Part shown: positions 38,157-47,763 of the stretch, in pieces
How positions within the stretch are numbered: position 1 is the first letter of the stretch
Layout of the letters: every line of letters begins with the position of its first letter
Source of the DNA: Neobacillus niacini
Lineage (GTDB): Bacteria; Bacillota; Bacilli; Bacillales; Cytobacillaceae
Direction of reading: 5' to 3'
Length of the DNA stretch: 64,000 nucleotides
Assembly: GCF_030817595.1 (NCBI RefSeq)
Contig: NZ_JAUSZN010000001.1
Location: forward strand, 3,483,001-3,547,000
Notes under the pieces: model-generated
What the model was told of the DNA's origin: nothing
Database searches by the model: none
What the model saw: the letters and a program-made list of their open reading frames with translations, nothing else
Made by a program: the position numbers and the translations under genes

Positions 38157-38393
38157 TTAATCCTCGTCTTTGATGTCGAGGTCTTCGGGGATGGGTTCGT
38201 TTAGGATTTCTTCTATGAGGTGTTTGTATTTTTCGATTTGTTTTAGGTGGGTGTTGAATTGTTCTTTGTTGATGACCCACCCTTCTCCGTCATGGATGGC
38301 GCGGATTTTTTTTTGTTTGATTAGTTCTTCTATTTTTGATTCTGGCATTGATAAATATTCTGCTGTTTCTTTAATGGTTAGATACATATTCAT
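38157..38393 (-). CDS. excisionase-type helix-turn-helix protein
   Basis: A 78-aa MerR/excisionase-like DNA-binding protein: MYLTIKETAEYLSMPESKIE and IRAIHDGEGWVINKEQF. It overlaps the P1 peptidase gene by four bases and is the last gene of a three-gene operon. A role in controlling the two peptidase genes is possible. No integrase is near, so an excision role is unlikely. Confidence 0.85.
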   Translation of the reverse strand: MNMYLTIKETAEYLSMPESKIEELIKQKKIRAIHDGEGWVINKEQFNTHLKQIEKYKHLIEEILNEPIPEDLDIKDED

Positions 38394-39418
38394 TCCTCGT
38401 CCGTAAAAGTGATTTTATTAACTACTCTGCCCGCTCTTCCTTTTGTTGTGACTGCTTGCGACAGTGAGTTTAAGATGGCTTCCTCGGCTGCTTCTGCAGC
38501 TCCTGTGAATAATTGATTCATCAGGGGATGATCCTCACGAAGTTGGAGTCTTTGTTCTGTCAGTTCATCTGTAAAGTGTTCAGACTTGTGAGCTGTTGAA
38601 AAGGCAATGATGATATCACCGCTGCCGTGGCTAAAATGACTGCCTGTTCTGCCTAATCCTATACCGCAGCGCTTTGAAATACGCAGCAGTTGCCTGTCGC
38701 TTAACGGGGCATCTGTTGCAAGGACAATAATGATAGAGCCATCTGCAGGATCTGAAAGACACTCCACTTTTGAATAGCGAAACTTCTGGTGCTCCTCCTT
38801 TTTACCAAAGTTGGTTAGGACTAGGCACCCGATTGTATACTCTCCAACCGTACGAGAGGATGAACCAATTCCGCCTTTGTATCCAAAGCAGATCATCCCT
38901 TTTCCAGCTCCAACCGCACCTTCTTCTGCCTGCTGGTCGGTAGCATTCCTAATTGCTTCTAAAGCATGCTCAGGTTTAACAGAAAAATGCCGTATTGAAT
39001 TCAAATAACTATCATTACATTCTCCAACTACTATGTTAATCGTACCCGTTGTTTCACCTATTTCAGGATTCTCTGCCAGCATATATTCTAACGTACCTTG
39101 GGTAACAGCAGGTACTGCAAACGTATTGGTTAACATAATCGGAGATTCAAGCTGTCCTAATTCATTCACTTGAACAAGCCCGGTCGTTTTTCCAAATCCA
39201 TTTATGACATAACTTGCAGCGGTCACTTTTTGTCTAAAAACATTTCCACGATGAGGCAGCACCGCTGTAACACCTGTACAGGCATATTCTTTTCCGGCTG
39301 CATCAAGGGGATAATCAAGCGTGACATGGCCCACCATTACACCCTCAACATCGGTTATACAATTTTTTCGTCCAGTTGACAGCACACCCACCGTTATTCC
39401 TGTCTGTCTAACCTTCAT
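38390..39418 (-). CDS. P1 family peptidase (DmpA-type aminopeptidase)
   Basis: A 342-aa self-cleaving N-terminal-nucleophile hydrolase. NCITDVEGVMVGHVTLDYP opens the fold, GKGMICFGYKGGIGSSSRTV holds the autoprocessing serine region, and TIGCLVLTNFGK follows it. Members release N-terminal D- or L-amino acids or cut beta-peptides. It overlaps its neighbours by four bases on both sides, in an operon dipeptidase - P1 peptidase - helix-turn-helix protein, which suggests joint work on unusual peptides. Confidence 0.9.
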   Translation of the reverse strand: MKVRQTGITVGVLSTGRKNCITDVEGVMVGHVTLDYPLDAAGKEYACTGVTAVLPHRGNVFRQKVTAASYVINGFGKTTGLVQVNELGQLESPIMLTNTFAVPAVTQGTLEYMLAENPEIGETTGTINIVVGECNDSYLNSIRHFSVKPEHALEAIRNATDQQAEEGAVGAGKGMICFGYKGGIGSSSRTVGEYTIGCLVLTNFGKKEEHQKFRYSKVECLSDPADGSIIIVLATDAPLSDRQLLRISKRCGIGLGRTGSHFSHGSGDIIIAFSTAHKSEHFTDELTEQRLQLREDHPLMNQLFTGAAEAAEEAILNSLSQAVTTKGRAGRVVNKITFTDEE

Positions 39419-40353
39419 CCTAACACTCCTGGCCGATGGTTAAGGAAGTTTTGGTAAGCAAATCCTCTCACTTCATCCTCTTTGAAATGCTTCAATAATT
39501 CATTGATGAGATTCTGCGTTTTAGAGGCGTCCTCTAAATCTGTAATAAATGTCCGAATCCCATCAAAATCCGACCCTAATCCAATATGGTTCACTCCGCC
39601 TAATGAGCAGAAATGGTCGATATGCCTTATTAGATCAGAAATGGTTACCTCTCCTGCTTCTGCTTTTACAAATGGAGGATAATAAACAACATGGATCATC
39701 GCGTTTCTTTTAAACATTGCCTGTGCCTGTTCATCCGTTAAATTACGAAGGTGATGACAAAGAGTGCGTGAATTGGAGTGGCTTGCAATTGGATACTTTG
39801 CGAGTTCAATGACCTCCCAAATCCCTCTATCACTAAGATGAGAGATATCTGTCAAAATTTGATGGTCATTATTAAACTTAACAATTTCTTTTCCAAACAG
39901 CGTAAGTCCGCCGCCCCGCGGTTCCCCTGCACCATCTGCTGCTAAATTTGCATTATTCCATGTTAAACCAACCAAACGAACACCCAACTGATAAAGAATA
40001 TGAAGCCTGGTTAAATCGTTGCCGATGGCGTCAACTCCCTCAAGTGTCAGCATGGCGCCAATTTGACCGATATTGATTTTTTCAAAATCAGACCACTCTT
40101 TAATATGGACCATGTCAGGATTTTTCCCTAACACTTCTTTATAAAAATAATCAACTTGTGTAAGTGCCTCTTGAAATTTCTGGTCTGATGGAATGTCTGG
40201 CTCAATAAAGATGGCAAAGCATTGAACCTTGATCTGCCCTTTATGTAATCTTTTTTTATTCGTTTGTAATTCTTTCGCATCTGCAAAACGCAGCGAGCCT
40301 TTTCCTTCTGAAAGTTTAAGCAATGCGTCACAATGCAGGTCGATTAATTTCAT
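39415..40353 (-). CDS. membrane dipeptidase family protein (M19)
   Basis: A 312-aa zinc dipeptidase of the M19 (renal dipeptidase) family: IDLHCDALLKLSEG gives the HxD metal pair, MLTLEGVDAIG the glutamate, ILTDISHLSDRG and PIASHSNSRTLCHHLRNL the histidines, and IGLGSDFDGI the aspartate. Family members cut dipeptides, including those with a D-residue. It is the first gene of the three-gene peptidase operon. It has no signal peptide, so it acts in the cytoplasm. Confidence 0.92.
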   Translation of the reverse strand: MKLIDLHCDALLKLSEGKGSLRFADAKELQTNKKRLHKGQIKVQCFAIFIEPDIPSDQKFQEALTQVDYFYKEVLGKNPDMVHIKEWSDFEKINIGQIGAMLTLEGVDAIGNDLTRLHILYQLGVRLVGLTWNNANLAADGAGEPRGGGLTLFGKEIVKFNNDHQILTDISHLSDRGIWEVIELAKYPIASHSNSRTLCHHLRNLTDEQAQAMFKRNAMIHVVYYPPFVKAEAGEVTISDLIRHIDHFCSLGGVNHIGLGSDFDGIRTFITDLEDASKTQNLINELLKHFKEDEVRGFAYQNFLNHRPGVLG

Positions 40354-40560
40354 ATTCAGCCGACTCCTTTTTTAAAAATTTTATCATAAATCACAGAGAA
40401 AGGTTAAATAAGGAAAAACAATAGATCCAGATACTAGCATTTATATAGTAAATAATTACCAGAAAAAGTAACATTCAGAATATTAAAAATTACCTATTAA
40501 TAATCGTAAATAAATAGTAGAATTTATGTATAGACTATATTTATGGAGGTGAATTTACCT

Positions 40561-40710
40561 ATGACAAATAACCCGATTCATTATGATGGAAGTATTCTAA
40601 ACAATGAAAGTTCCGCTTCAATTTCTCCAGTAAATGAGCCGTTTACATTAACGGATGAAATGCGTGCAAACATTAGTGGAAACCCTTACTTTAGCGAAAA
40701 TAATAACTAA
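40561..40710 (+). CDS. small protein, 49 aa, unknown
   Basis: A short frame behind TGGAGGTGAA encodes MTNNPIHYDGSILNNESSAS, then ISPVNEPFTLTDEMRANISG and NPYFSENNN. It is Asn/Ser-rich with no hydrophobic core. A terminator follows, so it has its own transcript. I do not recognise it; a spore-associated or secreted-peptide role is only a guess. Confidence 0.6.
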   Translation: MTNNPIHYDGSILNNESSASISPVNEPFTLTDEMRANISGNPYFSENNN

Positions 40711-40715
40711 AAAAT

Positions 40716-40758
40716 AAAAGGAGTTTGCAAATCGCAAATTCCTTTTATTTTTGGTCTA
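40716..40758 (+). terminator. terminator of the 49-aa gene
   Basis: AAGGAGTTTGC and GCAAATTCCTT pair nearly perfectly around five bases; TTTATTTTT follows. Confidence 0.8.
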
Positions 40759-40840
40759 GATCTATTTTTGTATCTGCATATATAAACATTCATTGCACAT
40801 ACTAGAATGTATGCTAGATACAGAAAGGATTGATACGAAA

Positions 40841-41476
40841 ATGACAAAAGTATTGTATATAACAGCTCATCCTCATGATGATACTCAGTCTTATAGTATG
40901 GCAGTAGGAAAAGCATTTATTGATACTTACAAAGAAGTAAATCCTGATCATGAAATTATTAATGTAGATCTTTACAAAGTAGATGTTCCTCAACTTGATG
41001 TTGATGTCTTCAGCGGTTGGGGAAAACTTCGTTCTGGTACGGAATTTGAACAGCTGTCAACGGAAGAAAAAACAAAGGTCGGCAGACTTTCTGAGATTTG
41101 TGAGCAATTTATTTCTGCAGATAAATATGTCTTTGTCACACCGCTATGGAATTTCTCCTTCCCGCCTGTTATGAAAGCTTATTTAGATGCAGTATCTGTT
41201 GCAGGAAAAACCTTTAGATACACGGAAAAAGGTCCAATTGGACTTTTAACCGACAAAAAGGCTTTGCATATTCAGGCACGCGGGGGTGTCTATTCCGAGG
41301 GACCAGCAGCAGCAATGGAAATGGGTCACCGCTACCTAGGTATTATGATGCAATTCTATGGAGTCCCATCTTTTGAAGGTTTATTTGTTGAGGGGCATAA
41401 CGCAATGCCTGACAAAGCACAAGAAATCAAAGAAAACGCCATCGCGCGTGCTAAAGATTTAGCACATACATTTTAA
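40841..41476 (+). CDS. azoR: FMN-dependent NADH-azoreductase
   Basis: A 211-aa flavodoxin-like quinone/azo reductase. [20 protein letters not shown] binds FMN phosphate, [20 protein letters not shown] is the PxWNFxxP motif, and [12 protein letters not shown] lies at the flavin ring. Such enzymes reduce quinones and azo dyes and protect against electrophile stress. I chose the ATG at 40841, behind AGAAAGGAT; codons further upstream lack a ribosome site. Confidence 0.94.
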   Translation: MTKVLYITAHPHDDTQSYSMAVGKAFIDTYKEVNPDHEIINVDLYKVDVPQLDVDVFSGWGKLRSGTEFEQLSTEEKTKVGRLSEICEQFISADKYVFVTPLWNFSFPPVMKAYLDAVSVAGKTFRYTEKGPIGLLTDKKALHIQARGGVYSEGPAAAMEMGHRYLGIMMQFYGVPSFEGLFVEGHNAMPDKAQEIKENAIARAKDLAHTF

Positions 41477-41481
41477 AGCAA

Positions 41482-41512
41482 AAGAGCCAACACCAAACGT
41501 TGGCTCTTTACA
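41482..41512 (+). terminator. terminator of azoR
   Basis: AAGAGCCAAC and GTTGGCTCTT form a ten-base stem; it also faces the end of the urease operon. Confidence 0.85.
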
Positions 41513-41540
41513 CATCCAAACAATTTTACGGGCCAACCCC

Positions 41541-42359
41541 TTAATATTTTCGTAAAAAGACAGGTTCTTTCCCCAAAATTCTTTTCCTGATAAGTTCGTG
41601 AGTAACACTTTGAATATGTTCTATAGCTTGTGTGGAGTTTGCGAGTACCCTTAGTGTAAATCCCGGAACCGCCAGCATGGAGACACCGATTCTAAGTTCG
41701 GTCAGAGGCTCAAATAGCACATGGAGCTCTTCTAAAAATGCTTTATTCACCCGCTCATCAATGATGATCATCGTGCCAATATGGGTATACCCCTCCATAT
41801 AGCCTATTCCTGTCATATCCTCATCTGGTTCTAGTTTGATATGATCAAATAAAACAAGCTGCTTTTCCAAATAAACTTCCATCTTCGATTGCAGTAAATC
41901 ATAGCGAAATAGAGTGCCATCCGGGGCCCACCCCGGTGTAAAAATATCACAGCAAACGAGCGAGGCACCTTTCTCCATCTCAATAATCATATTTTGCTTA
42001 AAGCGTGCATGCTGATAAGCGATAACCGGATCTGGCAGATATTCAAAAAGACTTCCCTTTTTCAAATGAATTTTCATGTCTTGAAGAGCTGGCTTTGTCC
42101 TAGTTTTATATATTTTCGTGGAGGATTGCGTGGTTAACAACACCTCCGCATTCTCCTCTAGAACAATAGAAATATGATAAGAATCCCCGTCAACATAGCC
42201 GCCGCCAGGATTCATCACGTACCCATATGCCTCGCCGCTCGAAGTCAGGTAAACAGGCCTGGTTATTTTAAAAGCTCCCTCTGCATAGGTTTCTTTAAAA
42301 ATCGTTTTCTCTTTTTTCCTTGCTGCAGCTAGTCTTAAATATCCTGTTTGAGTAAGCAC
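41541..42359 (-). CDS. ureD: urease accessory protein UreD
   Basis: UreD is the scaffold on which UreF and UreG dock to load nickel into urease. The family features are VYLTSSGEAYGYVMNPGGGY near residue 37, VLLTTQSSTKIYKT near 74, and FEYLPDPVIAYQHARFKQNM near 110. It has 272 aa. It is the last gene of the urease operon and follows ureG with no gap. No nickel transporter gene is seen downstream; azoR is convergent. Confidence 0.95.
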   Translation of the reverse strand: MLTQTGYLRLAAARKKEKTIFKETYAEGAFKITRPVYLTSSGEAYGYVMNPGGGYVDGDSYHISIVLEENAEVLLTTQSSTKIYKTRTKPALQDMKIHLKKGSLFEYLPDPVIAYQHARFKQNMIIEMEKGASLVCCDIFTPGWAPDGTLFRYDLLQSKMEVYLEKQLVLFDHIKLEPDEDMTGIGYMEGYTHIGTMIIIDERVNKAFLEELHVLFEPLTELRIGVSMLAVPGFTLRVLANSTQAIEHIQSVTHELIRKRILGKEPVFLRKY

Positions 42360-42971
42360 TTACCCCAATCCTGCCAATAAAGCATTTTTCTTGAGCCAGT
42401 CTACGACGAGATTTAGTCCTGTATCTGTTTTTAAATTTGTAAAGATATACGGCTTCTTCCCTCTTGCCGCCTTTGTATCTTCCTCCATCACCTCAAGGCT
42501 TGCGCCAACATAAGGAGCTAAATCGATCTTGTTGATAATAAACAGGTCAGATTTAATCATTCCTTGTCCGCCTTTACGCGGGATTTTTTCCCCTTGAGCA
42601 ACATCAATGATATAAATAGAAAAATCAACCAGCTCCGGGCTAAAAGTCGCTGCTAGGTTATCTCCTCCACTTTCAACAAAAATGATTGATAAATCCGGAT
42701 GAGTGGCTTTTAATTCTTCAATTGCCGCAAAATTCATGGAGGCATCCTCTCGTATCGCAGTATGGGGACACCCGCCAGTTTCAACTCCAATAATTCGATC
42801 TTCAGGTAGAACGCTGTTTTTTATTAGAAACTGCGCATCTTCTTTTGTATAGATATCATTGGTTACCACGGCCATCTTAAATTCATCATTTAAGTATCTT
42901 GTTAGGCGCTCGACCAGCATTGTTTTTCCTGCTCCAACTGGTCCGCCAATTCCGATCCGTACTGGTTCCAT
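42360..42971 (-). CDS. ureG: urease accessory GTPase UreG
   Basis: UreG is the GTPase that hands nickel to apo-urease. P-loop [17 protein letters not shown] lies at residues 7-23, the metal-binding Cys-Pro-His is in [29 protein letters not shown] is the Walker B region and [11 protein letters not shown] the NKxD base site. It has 203 aa. It is followed directly by ureD and preceded by ureF. Confidence 0.97.
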   Translation of the reverse strand: MEPVRIGIGGPVGAGKTMLVERLTRYLNDEFKMAVVTNDIYTKEDAQFLIKNSVLPEDRIIGVETGGCPHTAIREDASMNFAAIEELKATHPDLSIIFVESGGDNLAATFSPELVDFSIYIIDVAQGEKIPRKGGQGMIKSDLFIINKIDLAPYVGASLEVMEEDTKAARGKKPYIFTNLKTDTGLNLVVDWLKKNALLAGLG

Positions 42972-42995
42972 CTTCTAACCCACTTTCTATTAATA

Positions 42996-43682
42996 TTAAG
43001 ACATGAACAAACGGACATTCAGTTTTTCATGACGCATTTGTGCAATTTCAATTCCAGGCGCAACCGCCCCAAAATCTTCTAAATCTAAAGATTCAATTTT
43101 ACTGACTGTATTCATTAAAACAGGATGAATTTCTAGTAAAATCCGTTGACCTGCTGTCTGTCCAAGTGGGATTCCTCGTACCCCATTTTGAACAAGAGTG
43201 GCAATCGTCGAATATAAGAAGGTCAATATTGCTTGATTTCTATCAATCTTTAAAAAATCACAAATAATCATAAAGGCAATTGCAGGATGTCCGAAGGCTT
43301 CATTTCTACGAATTTTTTTCAAATAGTCTTCTAATAAAGGAATGGAATAAAGATCAATTCCTATCACTATCAATCGTTCTCCAATCCGACGATTCGCCTG
43401 CCGGGTTTCTTCCGGCATATTCTGAACAAACAATTTTCGATCCAGGTTCCATATCGTTGCAACCTCTTGATTCATTAATGCTTCAAGGGTTATGCGACAG
43501 GCTAACCCATCGGTATAGGCTAGTTGTTTTTCCAAATAAATACGAATCCATTCAAAAAATGTTTCCTTATTATGGACACTTTCATCCTGGATATAGGTTT
43601 CTAATCCAAAGGAATGGGAAAAAGCTCCCGATGGAAAATTTGAATCCCCTAATTGCAGTAAGCTTAAAAGCTGACTATCCAT
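42996..43682 (-). CDS. ureF: urease accessory protein UreF
   Basis: UreF is an all-helical protein that bridges UreD and UreG during urease activation. [20 protein letters not shown] at the start, with ETYIQ after it, is the family signature; [10 protein letters not shown] and [20 protein letters not shown] follow. It has 228 aa and overlaps ureE by eight bases. Confidence 0.95.
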   Translation of the reverse strand: MDSQLLSLLQLGDSNFPSGAFSHSFGLETYIQDESVHNKETFFEWIRIYLEKQLAYTDGLACRITLEALMNQEVATIWNLDRKLFVQNMPEETRQANRRIGERLIVIGIDLYSIPLLEDYLKKIRRNEAFGHPAIAFMIICDFLKIDRNQAILTFLYSTIATLVQNGVRGIPLGQTAGQRILLEIHPVLMNTVSKIESLDLEDFGAVAPGIEIAQMRHEKLNVRLFMS

Positions 43683-44121
43683 GACTGTGACCGATATGTC
43701 GAAATGCCTTTTTAACTTTTCTCTCTTCCCTCGTATAAGGAATGTCTAATTGAACGAGCAGCTCCTCGACGAGATAATCGTATTGAACGAGCATTACCTC
43801 GTCTTCAAACTGCGCTGGTAGATGGCGATTGCCTAACTGATGTGCGATTTCACCCATTTGCTTTATACATGAAGGACGAAGTACAAGCAGATCATCACTC
43901 GTTACACTAACAATCATCATGTTTCTTTCGTCCATATATAAAATATCTCCATCAACTAAATCCTTCGGCTGTGCTAAACGGATCCCCACTTCTTTTCCAT
44001 GATCTGTTGTCACGCGCTGTATTCGTTTTACCAAGTCATCGCTTGATAGATATACTCTTTCTATATGCCTGCCCGCAGACGAGATTTCGTCAACGTTTCC
44101 AATGATTTCAGTGATAATCAT
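43675..44121 (-). CDS. ureE: urease accessory protein UreE
   Basis: UreE is a nickel-binding chaperone. The pattern [20 protein letters not shown] and [20 protein letters not shown] contains the conserved metal histidine (GNRH). The C-terminal tail here is short (FRHIGHSHG), with three histidines rather than a long His-rich tail. I chose the ATG at 44121 (148 aa, [10 protein letters not shown]), behind AGGAGGAGCAAGG; upstream codons lie in ureC. Confidence 0.93.
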   Translation of the reverse strand: MIITEIIGNVDEISSAGRHIERVYLSSDDLVKRIQRVTTDHGKEVGIRLAQPKDLVDGDILYMDERNMMIVSVTSDDLLVLRPSCIKQMGEIAHQLGNRHLPAQFEDEVMLVQYDYLVEELLVQLDIPYTREERKVKKAFRHIGHSHG

Positions 44122-44134
44122 AACCTTGCTCCTC

Positions 44135-45847
44135 CTAAAATAAAAAATAACGCTGTGCCATCGGCAGTACCTCAGCTGGTTCACAGGTAACAAGTACTCC
44201 ATCCACGATGACTTCATATGTTTGCGGGTCTACTTCAATTTTGGGCATTTCCGCATTGAGCTTCATATCCTTTTTTGAAAGTTGACGGGTTCCATGTGCA
44301 GGCTTGATTTGTTTTTTCAGCCCCAATTTTTCATGAACACCAAGTTCAATGGCCGCTTTTGACATAAAGGTAATACATGTTGAATATTTTGCTTTACCAA
44401 AGGAAGCAAACATCGGACGGTACAAAACAGGCTGCGGAGTAGGGATGGAGGCATTTGGGTCTCCCATCAAACTGTGAGCAATCATTCCGCCTTTAATGAC
44501 AATCTCAGGTTTAACTCCAAAAAAGGCTGGATCCCAAATCACTAAATCAGCCAGTTTTCCAATCTCAATGGAGCCAACTTCATCGGCAATTCCGTGGGTA
44601 ATCGCTGGATTAATCGTATACTTGGCGATATATCGCTTAACCCGGAAGTTATCCCCCACTCCCTTATCCTCCGGCATTTTTCCTCTTTGTTTTCTCATCT
44701 TATCGGCTGTCTGCCAGGTCCTTGTAATCACTTCACCAACACGACCCATCGCCTGAGAATCTGAACTAATCATGCTGAATACGCCCATGTCATGGAGAAT
44801 ATCCTCTGCCGCAATGGTTTCTTTCCGGATACGCGAATCAGCAAAAGCGATATCCTCTGGTACATCAGGGTCTAGGTGATGACAAACCATGAGCATATCC
44901 AAATGTTCATCTAATGTATTTTTTGTATAAGGACGTGTTGGATTGGTTGAGGAAGGAAGTATATAAGGATAGCTTGCCACCTTAATAATATCTGGGGCAT
45001 GTCCTCCACCAGCTCCTTCAGTATGATAGGTATGTATGACCCTGCCATTAATGGCCGCCAGCGTATCTTCTACAAACCCGCCTTCATTTAAGGTATCGGT
45101 ATGGATGGCAACTTGGACATCATATTGATCAGCGACCCTAAGGCAATGATCAATCGCTGAAGCTGTCGTCCCCCAGTCTTCATGGAGCTTTAGCCCAATG
45201 ACACCCGCATTTACCTGCTCGATTAACGGTGCTTCCGATGAGGAATTTCCCTTTCCTAAGAATCCAAGATTCATCGGAAACTCCTCTGCAGCTTCCAACA
45301 TCCGGTGAGTATTCCACTCACCTGGCGTACAGGTTGTCGCATTGGTACCCGTAGCAGGGCCAGTGCCGCCGCCAATCATAGTAGTAATCCCAGTGGATAG
45401 TGCTGTTTCAATTTGCTGAGGACTGATGAAATGGATATGGGCATCAATACCTCCCGCAGTGACAATCATTCCTTCACCTGCGATTACCTCTGTGGAAGCC
45501 CCAATGACCATATCGACACCATCCATAAGAAGGGGATTACCACTTTTTCCAATTCCAGATATCCTTCCATCTCGTATCCCAATATCAGCCTTATAAATTC
45601 CGGTGTAATCCACAATAATGGCATTGGTAATGACCACATCGAGTGCTCCGTCAGCTCTTGTAGCAAGCGGATGCTGTCCCATCCCATCGCGAATCACTTT
45701 ACCGCCGCCAAATTTCACTTCATCCCCATAAACCGTAAAATCCTTTTCAATTTCAATAAATAAATCGGTATCTGCTAGTCGAATGGCATCACCTGCAGTG
45801 GGACCAAACATGTCGGCGTATTGCCTTCTTGACATTCGAAAACTCAT
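44135..45847 (-). CDS. ureC: urease, alpha subunit (catalytic)
   Basis: UreC carries the two-nickel site that splits urea into ammonia and carbamate. The ligands are visible: [11 protein letters not shown] (first His pair), [11 protein letters not shown] (carbamylated Lys), [18 protein letters not shown] and [16 protein letters not shown] (His), [20 protein letters not shown] (mobile-flap His) and [13 protein letters not shown] (Asp). It has 570 aa, standard for bacterial ureases, and overlaps ureB by four bases. Confidence 0.98.
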   Translation of the reverse strand: MSFRMSRRQYADMFGPTAGDAIRLADTDLFIEIEKDFTVYGDEVKFGGGKVIRDGMGQHPLATRADGALDVVITNAIIVDYTGIYKADIGIRDGRISGIGKSGNPLLMDGVDMVIGASTEVIAGEGMIVTAGGIDAHIHFISPQQIETALSTGITTMIGGGTGPATGTNATTCTPGEWNTHRMLEAAEEFPMNLGFLGKGNSSSEAPLIEQVNAGVIGLKLHEDWGTTASAIDHCLRVADQYDVQVAIHTDTLNEGGFVEDTLAAINGRVIHTYHTEGAGGGHAPDIIKVASYPYILPSSTNPTRPYTKNTLDEHLDMLMVCHHLDPDVPEDIAFADSRIRKETIAAEDILHDMGVFSMISSDSQAMGRVGEVITRTWQTADKMRKQRGKMPEDKGVGDNFRVKRYIAKYTINPAITHGIADEVGSIEIGKLADLVIWDPAFFGVKPEIVIKGGMIAHSLMGDPNASIPTPQPVLYRPMFASFGKAKYSTCITFMSKAAIELGVHEKLGLKKQIKPAHGTRQLSKKDMKLNAEMPKIEVDPQTYEVIVDGVLVTCEPAEVLPMAQRYFLF

Positions 45848-46173
45848 GCAGGATTCCCCTTTCCTTGGTCTAACGGGCCATCTGTTTTATTATTTAGGCC
45901 ATAAACCTCCCGCTTTCCTGCAAAAGGGACCAGTTCTACCTCTTTTGCATCGCCCGGTTCAAAGCGGACAGCAGTGCCCGCTGGAATATTTAAATGTTTT
46001 CCATATGCTTCCTTGCGTTCAAATTGCAGAGATCCATTCACTTCAAAGAAATGAAAGTGGGACCCCACTTGTACAGGTCGGTCCCCTTTATTTAATACCC
46101 TCACCTTAGAAGCGGGTCTTCCCTGATTACAGGCAATTGGATCTTGTTTTAGTACATATTCTCCAGGAATCAT
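45844..46173 (-). CDS. ureB: urease, beta subunit
   Basis: UreB is a structural subunit of urease. [20 protein letters not shown] at the start and [20 protein letters not shown] in the middle are conserved, as is [20 protein letters not shown]. It has 109 aa and overlaps ureC by four bases. It is separate from ureA, as in Bacillus and Klebsiella and unlike Helicobacter. Confidence 0.97.
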   Translation of the reverse strand: MIPGEYVLKQDPIACNQGRPASKVRVLNKGDRPVQVGSHFHFFEVNGSLQFERKEAYGKHLNIPAGTAVRFEPGDAKEVELVPFAGKREVYGLNNKTDGPLDQGKGNPA

Positions 46174-46205
46174 TCTATTCTCCGCCTTTTCTATTAAACT
46201 AGCAT

Positions 46206-46508
46206 CTACCGGATCGGTTCGTGAACAGTTATGAGCTTAGTTCCATCCGGGAATGTGGCTTCTACCTGTATATCCCGAATCATTTCCGGTATTCCTTCCA
46301 TCACGTCCTCGGTGGATAGTATCGTTGTCCCTTCGCTCATCAACTGCGCCACGGTTTTACCATCTCTAGCACCCTCCATAATTTCATAGGTAATGAGGGC
46401 AATCGCTTCAGGATAATTTAATTTCAATCCGCGGTCTTTTCTACGCCTCGCCAAGTCGGCAGCGACGACGACCATTAATTTTTCCTGCTCACGCTGTGTT
46501 AATTTCAT
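46206..46508 (-). CDS. ureA: urease, gamma subunit
   Basis: UreA is the small structural subunit. The family marks are [40 protein letters not shown] and [18 protein letters not shown]. It has 100 aa. It overlaps the end of the M20 hydrolase gene by twenty bases, so urease is translated from the same message as the purine-degrading enzymes. Confidence 0.97.
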   Translation of the reverse strand: MKLTQREQEKLMVVVAADLARRRKDRGLKLNYPEAIALITYEIMEGARDGKTVAQLMSEGTTILSTEDVMEGIPEMIRDIQVEATFPDGTKLITVHEPIR

Positions 46509-47751
46509 GGTTTCCTCCTGCTAATAAATCATAAAGTGTACAAGCGATGATTTTGGTTGCAGCCTGTAAATCAGAAAGTCGAATATTCTCATCGGCACGG
46601 TGTCCATTCGCCTCTTCTAACACTTTAGGTCCGACCCCAAACATAATCGTTGGTATTCCTGCAGCAAAGAAGTGACGGGCATCTGTATATAATGGCACCC
46701 CGTGAACAGGTAACTCACTCTCCTCTTTCAATATCATTTGCCAGTTTGCAGCCAATGCTTGAACTAATGGTGTATTCTCAGGAACTGGTCCAAAGCTTTT
46801 CGCATGGAGGATCTTCCTAATTTCAACTTTTATACCAGGTATGTCTGATACTGCTTGATGTACGAGTTCTCTAAACTCAAACTCTGCTTCTACAAAGTCC
46901 TCTTCAGGGATTAATCGACGATCCACTCTTATGGTGCACTCATCCGGCACCACGTTGGTATTAATACCGCCTGAAATGAGTCCCACATTCAAGGTTGGAA
47001 AATCAATTCCTGGGATGGACGATTTCTTTTCTGCCAGTGTTTTACGATAATCATATAAAACCTGTAAGATTTTAGTCGTCGCCTCGATCGCGTCAATTCC
47101 TGTATGCGGAAGAGCCGCATGCGCTGACTTTCCTGTTGTTTTGATTTCAAAATGCAAGCACCCATTATGAGCATTTACAGCTGAATAGGTAAACCCTGCG
47201 ACAATCGCTTGATCGGGCTTGATATAGCCTTGATCAATTAGCCGCTTGGGTCCTATTTCTCCTCCTGTTTCTTCATCAAACGTGAAGGCAAGGTCCACCC
47301 TTCCAAAAAGCTGGGCACTGACCTGTTTTAATGCAAGCACCGCATAGGTATAAGCGGCAATGTCAGACTTTGATACAGCCACTCCACGCCCATACATTTT
47401 TCCATCAACTATTTCTCCTCCATATGGGTCGACACTCCAACCTAAACCAGGAGGGACCACATCTCCGTGAGCGTTTAATACAACATTTGTACCTTCTCCA
47501 AACACTGTAGGTGCGAGGACGTTAGCCATACTAACCATCCCATTTGCTTTTACACTTTCTTCATCTACTTCGAGGAGGGATACATTTTTAAACCCAAGCT
47601 CGGAAAGCTGTTTCTCTAAAACTCTGGCTATCGGTAAACAATCACCAGCGGGATTATCCGAAGCCGTTTGAACTAATGTTTTCAAAAAAGAAACCAGTTC
47701 TTCCTCATGATCCTGTATCCACTGCACAATCTTTGTTTTATCCTCATTCAT
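46489..47751 (-). CDS. M20 family metallohydrolase, candidate step between allantoate and urea
   Basis: A 420-aa zinc hydrolase of the ArgE/DapE type. Metal motifs are [14 protein letters not shown] and [20 protein letters not shown] (the Asp has moved to a Ser-Lys-Ser-Asp context), [16 protein letters not shown] (catalytic Glu pair) and a C-terminal [16 protein letters not shown]. It lies between allC and ureA, coupled to both. In this pathway allantoate breakdown leaves ureidoglycine or ureidoglycolate, and no allA or ureidoglycolate hydrolase is otherwise present. It may split such a ureido compound. That is inference; deacylase roles are also possible. Start 47751, behind GAGGAG. Confidence 0.85.
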   Translation of the reverse strand: MNEDKTKIVQWIQDHEEELVSFLKTLVQTASDNPAGDCLPIARVLEKQLSELGFKNVSLLEVDEESVKANGMVSMANVLAPTVFGEGTNVVLNAHGDVVPPGLGWSVDPYGGEIVDGKMYGRGVAVSKSDIAAYTYAVLALKQVSAQLFGRVDLAFTFDEETGGEIGPKRLIDQGYIKPDQAIVAGFTYSAVNAHNGCLHFEIKTTGKSAHAALPHTGIDAIEATTKILQVLYDYRKTLAEKKSSIPGIDFPTLNVGLISGGINTNVVPDECTIRVDRRLIPEEDFVEAEFEFRELVHQAVSDIPGIKVEIRKILHAKSFGPVPENTPLVQALAANWQMILKEESELPVHGVPLYTDARHFFAAGIPTIMFGVGPKVLEEANGHRADENIRLSDLQAATKIIACTLYDLLAGGNHEINTA

Positions 47752-47763
47752 GTTAATCACTCC

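Noticed and set aside
44121..44217. N-terminal extension of ureE into ureC
   Set aside because: The extra 32 residues are a shadow of the ureC end; the ATG at 44121 has a very strong ribosome site and matches the family start.
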